This document shows, piece by piece, positions 1-6,413 of a DNA stretch of 15,428 bases. The position numbers and the translations under genes are program-made. The notes beneath the pieces are model-generated. The model saw only the letters and a list, made by a program, of their open reading frames with translations, searched no databases and was not told the DNA's origin. Position 1 is the stretch's first letter, and every line of letters begins with the position of its first letter. Source of the stretch: Bacillota bacterium (GTDB lineage: Bacteria > Bacillota > Bacilli > Paenibacillales > NBRC-103111); assembly GCA_023391955.1 (NCBI GenBank), contig JAEWAA010000642.1:1-15428 (forward strand), given 5' to 3'.

Positions 1-11
1 GTTAATGCCAT
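1..11 (-). CDS. divIVA: Start of divIVA (partial, first codons only)
   Basis: Only ATG GCA TTA and two bases of the next codon (Met-Ala-Leu-Thr) lie in the window, reading leftward off its edge. A GGAGGT ribosome binding site at 18-23 sits six bases before the ATG. In Bacillus-type genomes the gene after ylmH is divIVA, whose product binds curved membrane at poles and septa, and paenibacilli often have a similar Met-(Pro/Ala)-Leu-Thr beginning. The identity rests on synteny and four residues, so it is inference; the presence of a translation start is seen directly. Confidence 0.65.
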
Positions 12-57
12 CCTTGCACCTCCAAGAAAATAGCCGGTATTTCCAATGTATTCGACA

Positions 58-85
58 CACCCTGCGGAAATTCCTTCCGGCGGTG
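58..85 (-). other. Stem-loop between ylmH and divIVA
   Basis: CACC (58-61) pairs with GGTG (82-85) and CGGAA (65-69) pairs with TTCCG (75-79), giving an interrupted hairpin just after the ylmH stop. No U-run follows on the transcribed strand, so it is not a convincing terminator; it may be a processing or partial-termination site. The rest of the 84-base gap holds only the divIVA ribosome binding site. Confidence 0.25.
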
Positions 86-95
86 AACGCAAATC

Positions 96-872
96 TTAGA
101 GATACCTGCCGATTTTTACGCGGACCCGTCCTTTTTTGGTTGTGCCTTCGATCTCCAGCACCTTAAAACGTCCGAAGCCCTGCAGCGAAACCACATCGCC
201 ATCCTTCAGCTGGGCGCTGGGATCCTCCTCCACCTTCCAATTCAGGCGGCAGCGGCCGGCTTTGATGGGGATCAGGATCTTGGCTCTGGACAGATGCCAC
301 ACATCGCTGGCAATCCCGTCAAGGCGCAAGGATGCCACGGATAAGGAGACCTCCTCCAGTTTGGTTTCCGCGGTCCTAAGCTCTGCCACAGGCAAAATCG
401 ACGTGCTCACGCCCAAGCGGTGCACCTGGAACAGATTCATGCTGAAATAATCGGCAATCTCCTTGGCGACCAGGATATGGCAGGCATCCCCCAACACATG
501 GATATCCCCCACCTTGTCCCGTTTGACGCCAAGCCCAAGAATGGAGCCCATAAAATCACCGTGCTCAAGCTCCGCAAACCGGCTGTCCGGCGAGGTAATC
601 TCCAGCACCGCAATACCCATGTCCTCTTCCGCCGGGTCCCGGTAAGCCGGGGCGAACACAGCCCGTTTGCGCTCCGCGCCGGGATAGCCGCCGTCCATAT
701 GCAGATTCACATCCGCGCGGTTGGCCAGGGATTCCACAATAAAGCACTGCCGCGGATCCAGAAAATCCGTCCGTTTCACCGTATGGTTTTCCGCCCGCTG
801 GATCCAGTCCCAGGCTTTGTCCACAAAACTTTTCTCGTCGTCGTGAAAATGCGCAATCCATTCCCGTTCCAT
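96..872 (-). CDS. ylmH: YlmH, S4-domain RNA-binding protein
   Basis: Protein of 258 residues, matching the roughly 257 of Bacillus YlmH. The N-terminal part carries the family's TDFLDPR segment and the C-terminal third (about residues 180-258) is an S4 RNA-binding domain, ending in KKGRVRVKIGRYL. YlmH proteins bind the ribosome/tRNA and in Bacillus have been linked to rescue of stalled 50S-nascent chain complexes in a role overlapping RqcP; that function is from family knowledge. The start at 872 (ATG, MEREW) is preferred over an upstream in-frame TTG at 902 because a G-rich ribosome binding site lies at about 881-885 and the resulting length matches the family. It begins 16 bases after the ylmG stop and is the last gene of the pgeF-ylmH operon before divIVA. 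Confidence 0.93.
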   Translation of the reverse strand: MEREWIAHFHDDEKSFVDKAWDWIQRAENHTVKRTDFLDPRQCFIVESLANRADVNLHMDGGYPGAERKRAVFAPAYRDPAEEDMGIAVLEITSPDSRFAELEHGDFMGSILGLGVKRDKVGDIHVLGDACHILVAKEIADYFSMNLFQVHRLGVSTSILPVAELRTAETKLEEVSLSVASLRLDGIASDVWHLSRAKILIPIKAGRCRLNWKVEEDPSAQLKDGDVVSLQGFGRFKVLEIEGTTKKGRVRVKIGRYL

Positions 873-888
873 GCGAAAGCCCCCCAGC

Positions 889-1170
889 CTAAGACAGGCC
901 AAAAGGGCTCAGAATCAGTCCGAGAACGGCTTTAATGCCCTCCGCCACAAATTCCAGCGCAATCAGCGCCACGATGGGCGAGATATCCAGCATACCGCCA
1001 ATGGGCGGGATAATTTTGCGGAAGGGCTTCAGATAGGGCTCCACCAGCTTGCCCAGCCATTCACCCACGAAGCTTTCGCGGACGTTGGGAAGCCAGGACA
1101 TGAAGACGTACGCAATAATCATGAAGTAATAAATCGTCTTGAGGTAATTAACAATCTCGTCGATCAACAT
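889..1170 (-). CDS. ylmG: YlmG/YggT family membrane protein
   Basis: Small integral membrane protein of 93 residues with two hydrophobic segments (about residues 8-26 and 65-88) separated by the YggT signature PYLKPFRKIIPP followed by MLDISPIVA. Family members in bacteria and chloroplasts affect division-related membrane or nucleoid organisation; the exact biochemical role is not established. The ATG at 1170 is chosen because a GGGGTG ribosome binding site sits about five bases upstream; an in-frame GTG at 1176 overlaps that site and is less likely. It lies 26 bases downstream of sepF and 16 bases upstream of ylmH, which supports one transcript and a division-linked function. Confidence 0.92.
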   Translation of the reverse strand: MLIDEIVNYLKTIYYFMIIAYVFMSWLPNVRESFVGEWLGKLVEPYLKPFRKIIPPIGGMLDISPIVALIALEFVAEGIKAVLGLILSPFGLS

Positions 1171-1196
1171 CTTCACCCCGGTCTGCTAGTGTAAAA

Positions 1197-1622
1197 TCAT
1201 AAATCATCCGCCTCCGCCGAATCGGTTATCGCTCCAAGAATGTCCACGTTATCCGGCGTACACAGAAAAATATTCGGTCCGACCTTGGTAATCGTCCCAT
1301 TCAAAGCATAAACGGTTCCGCTGAGGAAGTCCACTATACGGACCGCCTGGTCCTGCCGGGCCTTGTGCAGGTTCACCACCACGGAGCGCCGGGAGCGCAG
1401 ATGATCCGCAATATCCTGGGTATCCTCGTAATTGCGGGGTTCGCTCATAATCATTCTCATGTTCTTCTGGGAATGAATGCTCACAACATTGCCCTTATTT
1501 CTACGTGCTTCGAACGGATTGGTTTCAGGCTCGTCATGCTGCTCCACCACCTGCTCCCGCTCGATGATCTCCTCTTCCTCCTGCAGGCCGATCAAATTCA
1601 TAATGCGGTTCATAACGCCCAT
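1197..1622 (-). CDS. sepF: SepF, cell division protein (FtsZ membrane anchor)
   Basis: Protein of 141 residues. The N-terminal stretch (MNRIMNLIGL, about residues 4-13) is the expected amphipathic membrane-binding helix. A charged linker with many Glu residues follows, then the SepF core: SEPRNYEDTQDIADHL, RRSVVVNLHK, RIVDFLSGTVYALNG and IFLCTPDNVDI. SepF bundles FtsZ filaments and tethers the Z-ring to the membrane. The start at 1622 is set by an AAGGAGGT ribosome binding site at 1631-1638, eight bases away; an upstream extension to 1685 has no such site. It sits 74 bases after yggS and 26 bases before ylmG, as in Bacillus. Confidence 0.97.
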   Translation of the reverse strand: MGVMNRIMNLIGLQEEEEIIEREQVVEQHDEPETNPFEARRNKGNVVSIHSQKNMRMIMSEPRNYEDTQDIADHLRSRRSVVVNLHKARQDQAVRIVDFLSGTVYALNGTITKVGPNIFLCTPDNVDILGAITDSAEADDL

Positions 1623-1696
1623 CTTAGCATACCTCCTTATGGCGTGGTTAATAACATCCCGGCGGTATAGCACCGGACCGGCCAAGGCCCTTCCCG

Positions 1697-2386
1697 TCAG
1701 CTCTGGCTGCCAACCAGAACGGTTCCCAAACGGATATAAGTGGCCCCCTCTTCAACAGCGGCTTCAAAATCTCCCGACATTCCCATGGATAACTCTTTAA
1801 CGGCATATGGATAAATCTGTTGTTCATTCAGTTGCTCGCGCAGCTCCCGGAGTCTGCGGAAAACCGGTCTTGCACTGTCCGGTCCGCCTGTGAGCGGTGC
1901 CATGGTCATGAGGCCGATTACGCGTATGTATGGCAATTGCGCCAGCTGCCGGGCGAATTCCTCCAGACCCTCCGGAGCAAGCCCGTGTTTCGTGTCCTCA
2001 CCCGATACATTCAATTGGATGAAGCATTTCACCGGCTCCAGTCCAAGCGCTCCGGCCTTCCGGTTCAATTCCTCCGCCAGGGAAAGCCTGTCCAGAGAAT
2101 GGATGTAGGCAAACTTGCCGATGACATCCTTCACTTTATTGGTCTGCAGGCTGCCGATAAAATGCCAGACCGCCCGGTCCCCAATGGCTTCCCACTTAGG
2201 TCTAACATCCTGCCAGCGGTTCTCCCCGATGTCCGTTAGCCCCGCAGCCAGCACCGCCTCCGCTGTCTCCAGGGAGGTGTATTTGGTTACGGCAACGACC
2301 GTTACCTCCTCCGGCTGTCTGCCGGAACGGCGGCATGCCGCCTCAATCCGGCTGCGTATGGCAGCCAGTCTGCCTTCCATATCCAT
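1697..2386 (-). CDS. ylmE: YggS/YlmE family PLP homeostasis protein
   Basis: Protein of 229 residues, the usual length for the YggS/PLPBP family. It is a single-domain alanine-racemase-type TIM barrel that binds pyridoxal 5'-phosphate. The PLP lysine is in VTVVAVTKY (about K35), followed by the family segments DIGENR, WHFIGSLQTNK, LMTMAP and ELSMGMSGDFEAAVEEGATYIRLG (phosphate-binding end). Members buffer free PLP and affect amino-acid and keto-acid balance; no catalytic activity is expected. The ATG at 2386 has an AAGGAG site at 2395-2400 eight bases upstream, so upstream in-frame codons that run into pgeF are not used. It starts 25 bases after pgeF ends, within the same operon. Confidence 0.95.
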   Translation of the reverse strand: MDMEGRLAAIRSRIEAACRRSGRQPEEVTVVAVTKYTSLETAEAVLAAGLTDIGENRWQDVRPKWEAIGDRAVWHFIGSLQTNKVKDVIGKFAYIHSLDRLSLAEELNRKAGALGLEPVKCFIQLNVSGEDTKHGLAPEGLEEFARQLAQLPYIRVIGLMTMAPLTGGPDSARPVFRRLRELREQLNEQQIYPYAVKELSMGMSGDFEAAVEEGATYIRLGTVLVGSQS

Positions 2387-2411
2387 TCCAACGTCTCCTT
2401 CAACCACTCTG

Positions 2412-3245
2412 TCAAACCCAACCGATCCATGCAGCCATCCGTCCGGTCCGCCCGTTTTCCTTCCGGTGGGAGAAAAACTGGGATACGGCACAGCTGGTGC
2501 ACAAATTAGTCATTTCGATATGTTGCGGCAAAATTCCTGCTTCTATCATAATTTTCCGGTTTATTTCTTGCAAGTTCAGCATGAATTTCCCCGGATTGAC
2601 CGGGCTCGGACGAAAAAAGGGCTCTCCCTGAAGGCCGGTTTGGGCGGTGACGCTGCCCGTGACACGGTCATCTACCTCATAGCAGCAGGCTCCGATGGAG
2701 GGTCCGATGGCGGCATAAAGCTCCGCCGGGCGGGTGCCAAGGGTTTGCGTCATGGCTTCTGCGGTACGGCGGGCGATCTGCTGCACCGTTCCCTTCCAGC
2801 CGGCATGGGCAAGCCCAACAGCCTGATGAGCAGGATCGATGAAATACAAAGGCACACAATCCGCGAACAGGGCGGCCATCATAATGCCTCGGTCTGCCGT
2901 AATGAAGGCGTCAGCCTCCGGGAAAGCATCGGTCTGCTCAAGGGTACCGCGTCCCCTGTGTGCCGGCTCTACCGTCTGCACCCTGGCCCCATGAACCTGC
3001 TCCCCGTACGTCCAGGCCTCCAGAGGGGTTGCCAACGCACCTGCCAGGATCCTCCGGTTGTCCACCACCACAGCCGGCTCGTCGCCCACATGCAGACCCA
3101 GATTAAGGGTGGCATAAGGTGCGCTGCCGGTTCCGCCGTTTCTTCCCGTAAAGCCTGCGGAGAGACCGGGAAATTGGCTCATCCAGCCGTCCAGCCGGTA
3201 GAACTCCACACCATTCTCCGCTATATATTGAACAAAAGGTTCCAT
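2412..3245 (-). CDS. pgeF: PgeF/YlmD, peptidoglycan editing factor (laccase-domain family)
   Basis: Protein of 277 residues of the YfiH/YlmD/FAMIN family (multicopper polyphenol oxidase-like fold). The three conserved metal/active-site residues are visible: His85 in YGEQVHG, Cys130 in FADCVPL and His147 in AHAGWKG. AAIGPSIGACCYEV and the C-terminal NLCTSC segment are also typical. Family members have purine nucleoside phosphorylase/deaminase activity in vitro, and E. coli PgeF removes misplaced serine from peptidoglycan precursors; which applies here is not shown by sequence. The start at 3245 follows an AGGAGG site four to five bases upstream. It is the first gene of the operon that continues into yggS, sepF, ylmG and ylmH, served by the extended -10 promoter at 3290-3298. 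Confidence 0.95.
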   Translation of the reverse strand: MEPFVQYIAENGVEFYRLDGWMSQFPGLSAGFTGRNGGTGSAPYATLNLGLHVGDEPAVVVDNRRILAGALATPLEAWTYGEQVHGARVQTVEPAHRGRGTLEQTDAFPEADAFITADRGIMMAALFADCVPLYFIDPAHQAVGLAHAGWKGTVQQIARRTAEAMTQTLGTRPAELYAAIGPSIGACCYEVDDRVTGSVTAQTGLQGEPFFRPSPVNPGKFMLNLQEINRKIMIEAGILPQHIEMTNLCTSCAVSQFFSHRKENGRTGRMAAWIGWV

Positions 3246-3289
3246 AATTCCTCCTGAAAGCATGCTCACTGCCAACGAATAGCTTAATC

Positions 3290-3331
3290 ATTATACCACG
3301 AACGGGGCAGCTTGAAGCATGGCGTGCTGCC
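3290..3331 (-). promoter_or_regulatory. Extended -10 promoter for pgeF-ylmE-sepF-ylmG-ylmH
   Basis: On the minus strand a perfect TATAAT (3295 to 3290) is preceded by TGG, forming an extended -10 element. The -35 region is weak (CTTCAA/GCTTCA). An inverted repeat GGCAGC (3326-3331) with GCTGCC (3306-3311), 14 bases apart, straddles the -35 and could be an operator. The predicted transcript starts near 3283, about 38 bases before the pgeF ATG. Sequence between here and the ylmC stop at 3391 holds no gene. Confidence 0.6.
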
Positions 3332-3390
3332 ACATCACCAACGTCCCTGCGCAACAAACCCACAGGGAAGGCGGCAGCATATGCCGGCGC

Positions 3391-3714
3391 CTACCTGTCC
3401 CTGTAGTTGGACCGCCCGTAGTCACGGTCCCGTTCCCTGTCCTTGTCTCTGTCGCGCTCCTCTTCATCCCGGTACAGCCGGGTGTCATCCAGCTTCACCA
3501 GAATCACATCCATGCCGATCTTCACAATGTTCCGCCAGGGGATGACCACTTCGGCACCGCTCCCCCAAAAGCCGAACAGCTTGCCGGATGCGGGAACCAC
3601 AATAGACTCGATCCGCCCCTGCCGGAGATCCAGCTCCAGGTCATTGACGGAGCCCAGCTTTTTCCCGTCGACAATATTGATGACATCCTTCGATTGAAAA
3701 TCGGAAATCTTCAT
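3391..3714 (-). CDS. ylmC: YlmC/YmxH family PRC-barrel protein with charged C-terminal tail
   Basis: Protein of 107 residues (109 if the ATG at 3720 is used). Residues 1-80 match the YlmC/YmxH sporulation-associated family with a PRC-barrel fold: SDFQSKDVINI, DGKKLGSVNDLELD, FGFWG, EVVIPWRNIVKIG and DVILVKL. Bacillus YlmC ends around residue 81; this protein adds a tail of about 27 residues rich in Asp-Arg and Glu-Arg dipeptides, predicted disordered and near charge-balanced. The function of the family is unknown; its widespread link to the sigE-sigG neighbourhood suggests a sporulation role. The inner ATG at 3714 has better spacing to the GGTGGT ribosome binding site (about 3724-3729). It is flanked upstream by the terminator of the sugar cluster and so probably has its own promoter. 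Confidence 0.9.
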   Translation of the reverse strand: MKISDFQSKDVINIVDGKKLGSVNDLELDLRQGRIESIVVPASGKLFGFWGSGAEVVIPWRNIVKIGMDVILVKLDDTRLYRDEEERDRDKDRERDRDYGRSNYRDR

Positions 3715-3750
3715 GGCCATATCACCACCACTGATCCTTTTTCAAAGTTG

Positions 3751-3762
3751 TTCCCGCGGGAA
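3751..3762. repeat. Perfect 12-bp palindrome in the ylmC leader
   Basis: TTCCCGCGGGAA is a perfect palindrome between the possible ylmC promoter and its ribosome binding site. It could be an operator or a short RNA hairpin. A 12-bp palindrome arises by chance now and then in GC-rich DNA, so significance is uncertain. Confidence 0.3.
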
Positions 3763-3787
3763 GGCCGCAAGGGGCAGGCTATTACCC

Positions 3788-3822
3788 ATTATATGAGCCG
3801 CCCCGGCAAAATGTCCGGTCAA
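3788..3822 (-). promoter_or_regulatory. Possible promoter for ylmC
   Basis: The minus strand has CATATAAT (3795 to 3788). This contains a perfect sigma-A TATAAT and also resembles the sigma-E -10 consensus (CATACAnT). A TTGACC lies at 3822-3817, but its distance (23 bases) is too long for sigma-A; an ACATTTT about 12 bases before CATATAAT resembles a sigma-E -35. Because a strong terminator lies just upstream, some promoter in this 213-base gap is expected; which sigma factor uses it is unresolved. Confidence 0.4.
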
Positions 3823-3875
3823 CGTGAATTTTCCTTCGGTGCGTCGGCGGATAACCCGGCGTACAGATACTGCAG

Positions 3876-3920
3876 CTTAACAAAACAGCACCCGGCGGCC
3901 GCAAAGCCGAAGGTGCTGTT
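3876..3920 (-). terminator. Rho-independent terminator of the sugar-uptake cluster
   Basis: On the minus strand AACAGCACC (3920 to 3912) pairs with GGTGCTGTT (3892 to 3884), extended by an inner GCCG/CGGC pair, and is followed by TTTTGTTAA. It begins about ten bases after the stop of the 814-residue gene, so the cluster ends here and ylmC is transcribed separately. Confidence 0.88.
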
Positions 3921-3929
3921 CGTAACCCT

Positions 3930-6374
3930 TTACATATATTGCGTCTCGTTATCACATGCCTCATACCGCAGCTCAAAACAGCCGTCGGCGGTCAGGCAAT
4001 GCTCTGTTTCGTCGAACCGGGGTGCCAGCTCCCGGCAATAGGTGGCAAATGCATCCAGACTGCCATATTCCTCCACCGAGCCGCATTGACACAGATAAGC
4101 CGCGCGGCGGGCATAAGCCCGCTGCTCACAGTGGAAGATCCGGTCGTGATGGGCAACCAGCGGAGCGCTGCACCATACCCCTACACAGCCTTTGCCCTTT
4201 TGGCCGAACAGCCATGCGCCCTGCCGCTCCCACCGGTCCAGCTTCTCCAGCGGGAAAAACAGATGGGTGAACCCGATGGGATGCCGGTCATCGATCACGT
4301 ATACCGCCCCCAGCAGGCTGCCCTCCTGCCGGACGGCAGGCATAATTCCGTTGCCGTACCAATAACCCGGTCGCATCCCCCCGTCATCCGCAGCCTCCCC
4401 GGGATGATTGGCGAAAATCAGGGTCTCTCCATCCAAGGCCGCCGTCCACATATGCTGCTGATAGCCGTAAACGCCCGGCTCAAACCGGGTGGTGCCGTGG
4501 AAGCTTTCATTCAGGGATTTCACGTAGGCGTTGGATTCCATATCCACTCCCGGCTCCAGCATCACATTCTCCCAGAACCGGGGAGCCGCGTCCCTGCGCG
4601 GAGATTGCACAGAGGTCAGGGCATAATCCCGCTTTTTCAGCAGCTTCACCCAGGCATTGCCCGTCTGATAGGCCAATGTCTGGGCCTGCTCCATCAGCGC
4701 GCCAAGCCCTTCCGGAAGCTTGTACCGGCTGTTCATCATAAAAACCATCCATTCGCTGTTTCCATAAGGCGCCCCGGGATTGGCCAGATGGACCAGCGCT
4801 TGCACCGATTGGGTAAAAGGAAGGATCACCGAGCGGTATACCCGGCCTTGGGGAGCAATCATCGACCCGCGGAAGGTGTGCGCCGCAATCTGCCGCAGCA
4901 TCAGATCCAAGAGAGCTTCCGCCCTCCGCGCCTCGGGCTCCTCCATGAAGTCCGCCACATTCAGCAGTGCACCCAACGTTACGCACATATAATCCGCGCT
5001 CAAGAATTCCTCGAAGCCGTACTCCTCCACATCCTCCAGCCACTGCCGCACACGGTCCAGGGCTACTGCGGCAACCTCTTCTCCCGATCTGCCGGACCGG
5101 AGGAAACGGCTGCCGGGATAACGCCTTCCCGCCATATAAGCGCAAACATAAAACATCAGCGCATGGTTCTCGCTCCAGAAGCACATGCCGTCCGTGCCGT
5201 CCTCCGTCATCCAATACCGGTAGGCCAGAATAACCTCCTCCGCCTCAGGCAGCAATTCTTCCGGCAGGAGGGAGAATTCCATCATTCTCAGCAGCCCGGC
5301 CAGAAAAAAATCCGAACAATCCTCCCTCCGCCGGATCTGGTCCAGCGCCGTGCGGAGATGCTGCAGGTCGTGAGGCCCCTGGCTTCCCAGCATCCGCCGG
5401 GCCAGCACATAAAACAATCCGAACCGCAGCGGCCGGTACTCCCCCTCTCTCCCCAAACCACACAGCTCCGCGTACATGCGCCGGGTATGGGCATACCCGC
5501 CAATCCTGTCATCATCACCGGAAGACACAGCCTTAGCAGGCCGCTTATGATGGAGCAGCTCAATCCGCCGGAACCGCCGGATTCCTTCTATCTCCCCGCT
5601 GACCACAACCATGGTCTTCTCCGGACGCAGCTCAACCGTGCCCGCTCCGGTTATATCCTCCCCTTCCTCCGCAAGCCCATCTTCTTCATAGGCAAGCCGG
5701 ATGGTGCAAGGAGGCGCCGGAGGAAGCCGGAGTCTGCCCTTATAGAGAGACAGGTCCCCAAGCCAGCGGTCCAGCTCTAGCAATGGGCGGGCCGCACCGG
5801 CATCCGGCAGGTCAAACCGGATTTTGTCCGTATGTGCCCCAAGCTCCACTCCGATAATGTTCCGGGTATCCCGGATCGCCAGATTCTGCACCCGGAGAAT
5901 CAGCAGATTGGATCCGGGCTTCAGCTCCAGCTGCGCCTCCAGCCTGCGGATGGGTTTGTACACGGGCTCCGCCTCGGATGCCGCCAGTACGCCGTTTAGC
6001 CAAAGCTCCACAGCGGCATAGGTCCACATGGATACAGGCACCGTAAGCCTTTCATCCGTCTCCAGGACGGCTGCAGCCAAAAACTCCACCCTGTGGGGTG
6101 TCCGCGAAAACATGGGAAGATTGATAAATCCACCGACAGCTTGATGAAGCTCCCAAGACATGTCCAGCTCGCTGGGCTCTCCCAGACGGATGCCGCTGCA
6201 TGGGGCAGGCAGGCCGTGCTCCGCCACAATGGAACGCAGATGCTTTTCGTAACGGAGCTGGTTTTTGTCGGCAGCCTCATCCTTCCATTCCGTTAACCGG
6301 GGGCCCGAAAGCAGATAATAAGGGATAAACCGGTCTGCTGCATAAGGAACGCCTTCATCTTTCCTGGCTGTCAT
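3930..6374 (-). CDS. Uncharacterised carbohydrate-active enzyme-like protein (heparinase/lyase-type toroid)
   Basis: Protein of 814 residues with no signal peptide or membrane segment, hence cytoplasmic. Roughly residues 90-180 and 215-275 look like beta-sandwich domains (VELWLNG, GSNLLILRVQN, TVELRPEKTMVVVSGEI). Residues about 310-590 are rich in paired helices, as in an (alpha/alpha) toroid, with FWSENHALMFY (about 399-409), YGFEEFLSADY and GALLNVADF. Residues about 630-740 form a beta-rich part containing YQQHMWTAAL, FANHPGE, PGYWYGNGIMPAV and GFTHLFFP. The order resembles heparinase II/III-like and other polysaccharide lyase or hydrolase toroid families, but I cannot assign a characterised family or substrate. 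The start ATG at 6374 has a GGAGGAG site close upstream; an in-frame GTG at 6404 is less likely. As last gene of a sugar ABC transporter/two-component cluster, it probably processes the imported oligosaccharide. Catalytic residues are not proven. Confidence 0.8.
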   Translation of the reverse strand: MTARKDEGVPYAADRFIPYYLLSGPRLTEWKDEAADKNQLRYEKHLRSIVAEHGLPAPCSGIRLGEPSELDMSWELHQAVGGFINLPMFSRTPHRVEFLAAAVLETDERLTVPVSMWTYAAVELWLNGVLAASEAEPVYKPIRRLEAQLELKPGSNLLILRVQNLAIRDTRNIIGVELGAHTDKIRFDLPDAGAARPLLELDRWLGDLSLYKGRLRLPPAPPCTIRLAYEEDGLAEEGEDITGAGTVELRPEKTMVVVSGEIEGIRRFRRIELLHHKRPAKAVSSGDDDRIGGYAHTRRMYAELCGLGREGEYRPLRFGLFYVLARRMLGSQGPHDLQHLRTALDQIRRREDCSDFFLAGLLRMMEFSLLPEELLPEAEEVILAYRYWMTEDGTDGMCFWSENHALMFYVCAYMAGRRYPGSRFLRSGRSGEEVAAVALDRVRQWLEDVEEYGFEEFLSADYMCVTLGALLNVADFMEEPEARRAEALLDLMLRQIAAHTFRGSMIAPQGRVYRSVILPFTQSVQALVHLANPGAPYGNSEWMVFMMNSRYKLPEGLGALMEQAQTLAYQTGNAWVKLLKKRDYALTSVQSPRRDAAPRFWENVMLEPGVDMESNAYVKSLNESFHGTTRFEPGVYGYQQHMWTAALDGETLIFANHPGEAADDGGMRPGYWYGNGIMPAVRQEGSLLGAVYVIDDRHPIGFTHLFFPLEKLDRWERQGAWLFGQKGKGCVGVWCSAPLVAHHDRIFHCEQRAYARRAAYLCQCGSVEEYGSLDAFATYCRELAPRFDETEHCLTADGCFELRYEACDNETQYM

Positions 6375-6413
6375 GTTCTCCTCCGCCTCTCTGTCTGTTG
6401 GCACTGCAAAGCG

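Noticed and set aside
2115..3257. Plus-strand open frame of 380 codons across yggS and pgeF
   Set aside because: It overlaps two well-supported genes on the other strand and has no recognisable domain or plausible start site.
4507..5214. Same-strand 235-codon open frame inside the 814-residue gene
   Set aside because: It is a shifted-frame shadow rich in Gly, Arg and Cys, and the main frame continues intact through the region.
3939..5780. Long plus-strand open frame of 613 codons opposite the 814-residue gene
   Set aside because: It is fully antisense to a gene with recognisable domains and a good ribosome binding site. Its translation is rich in His, Pro, Gln and Arg without motifs, as expected for the reverse of GC-rich coding DNA.
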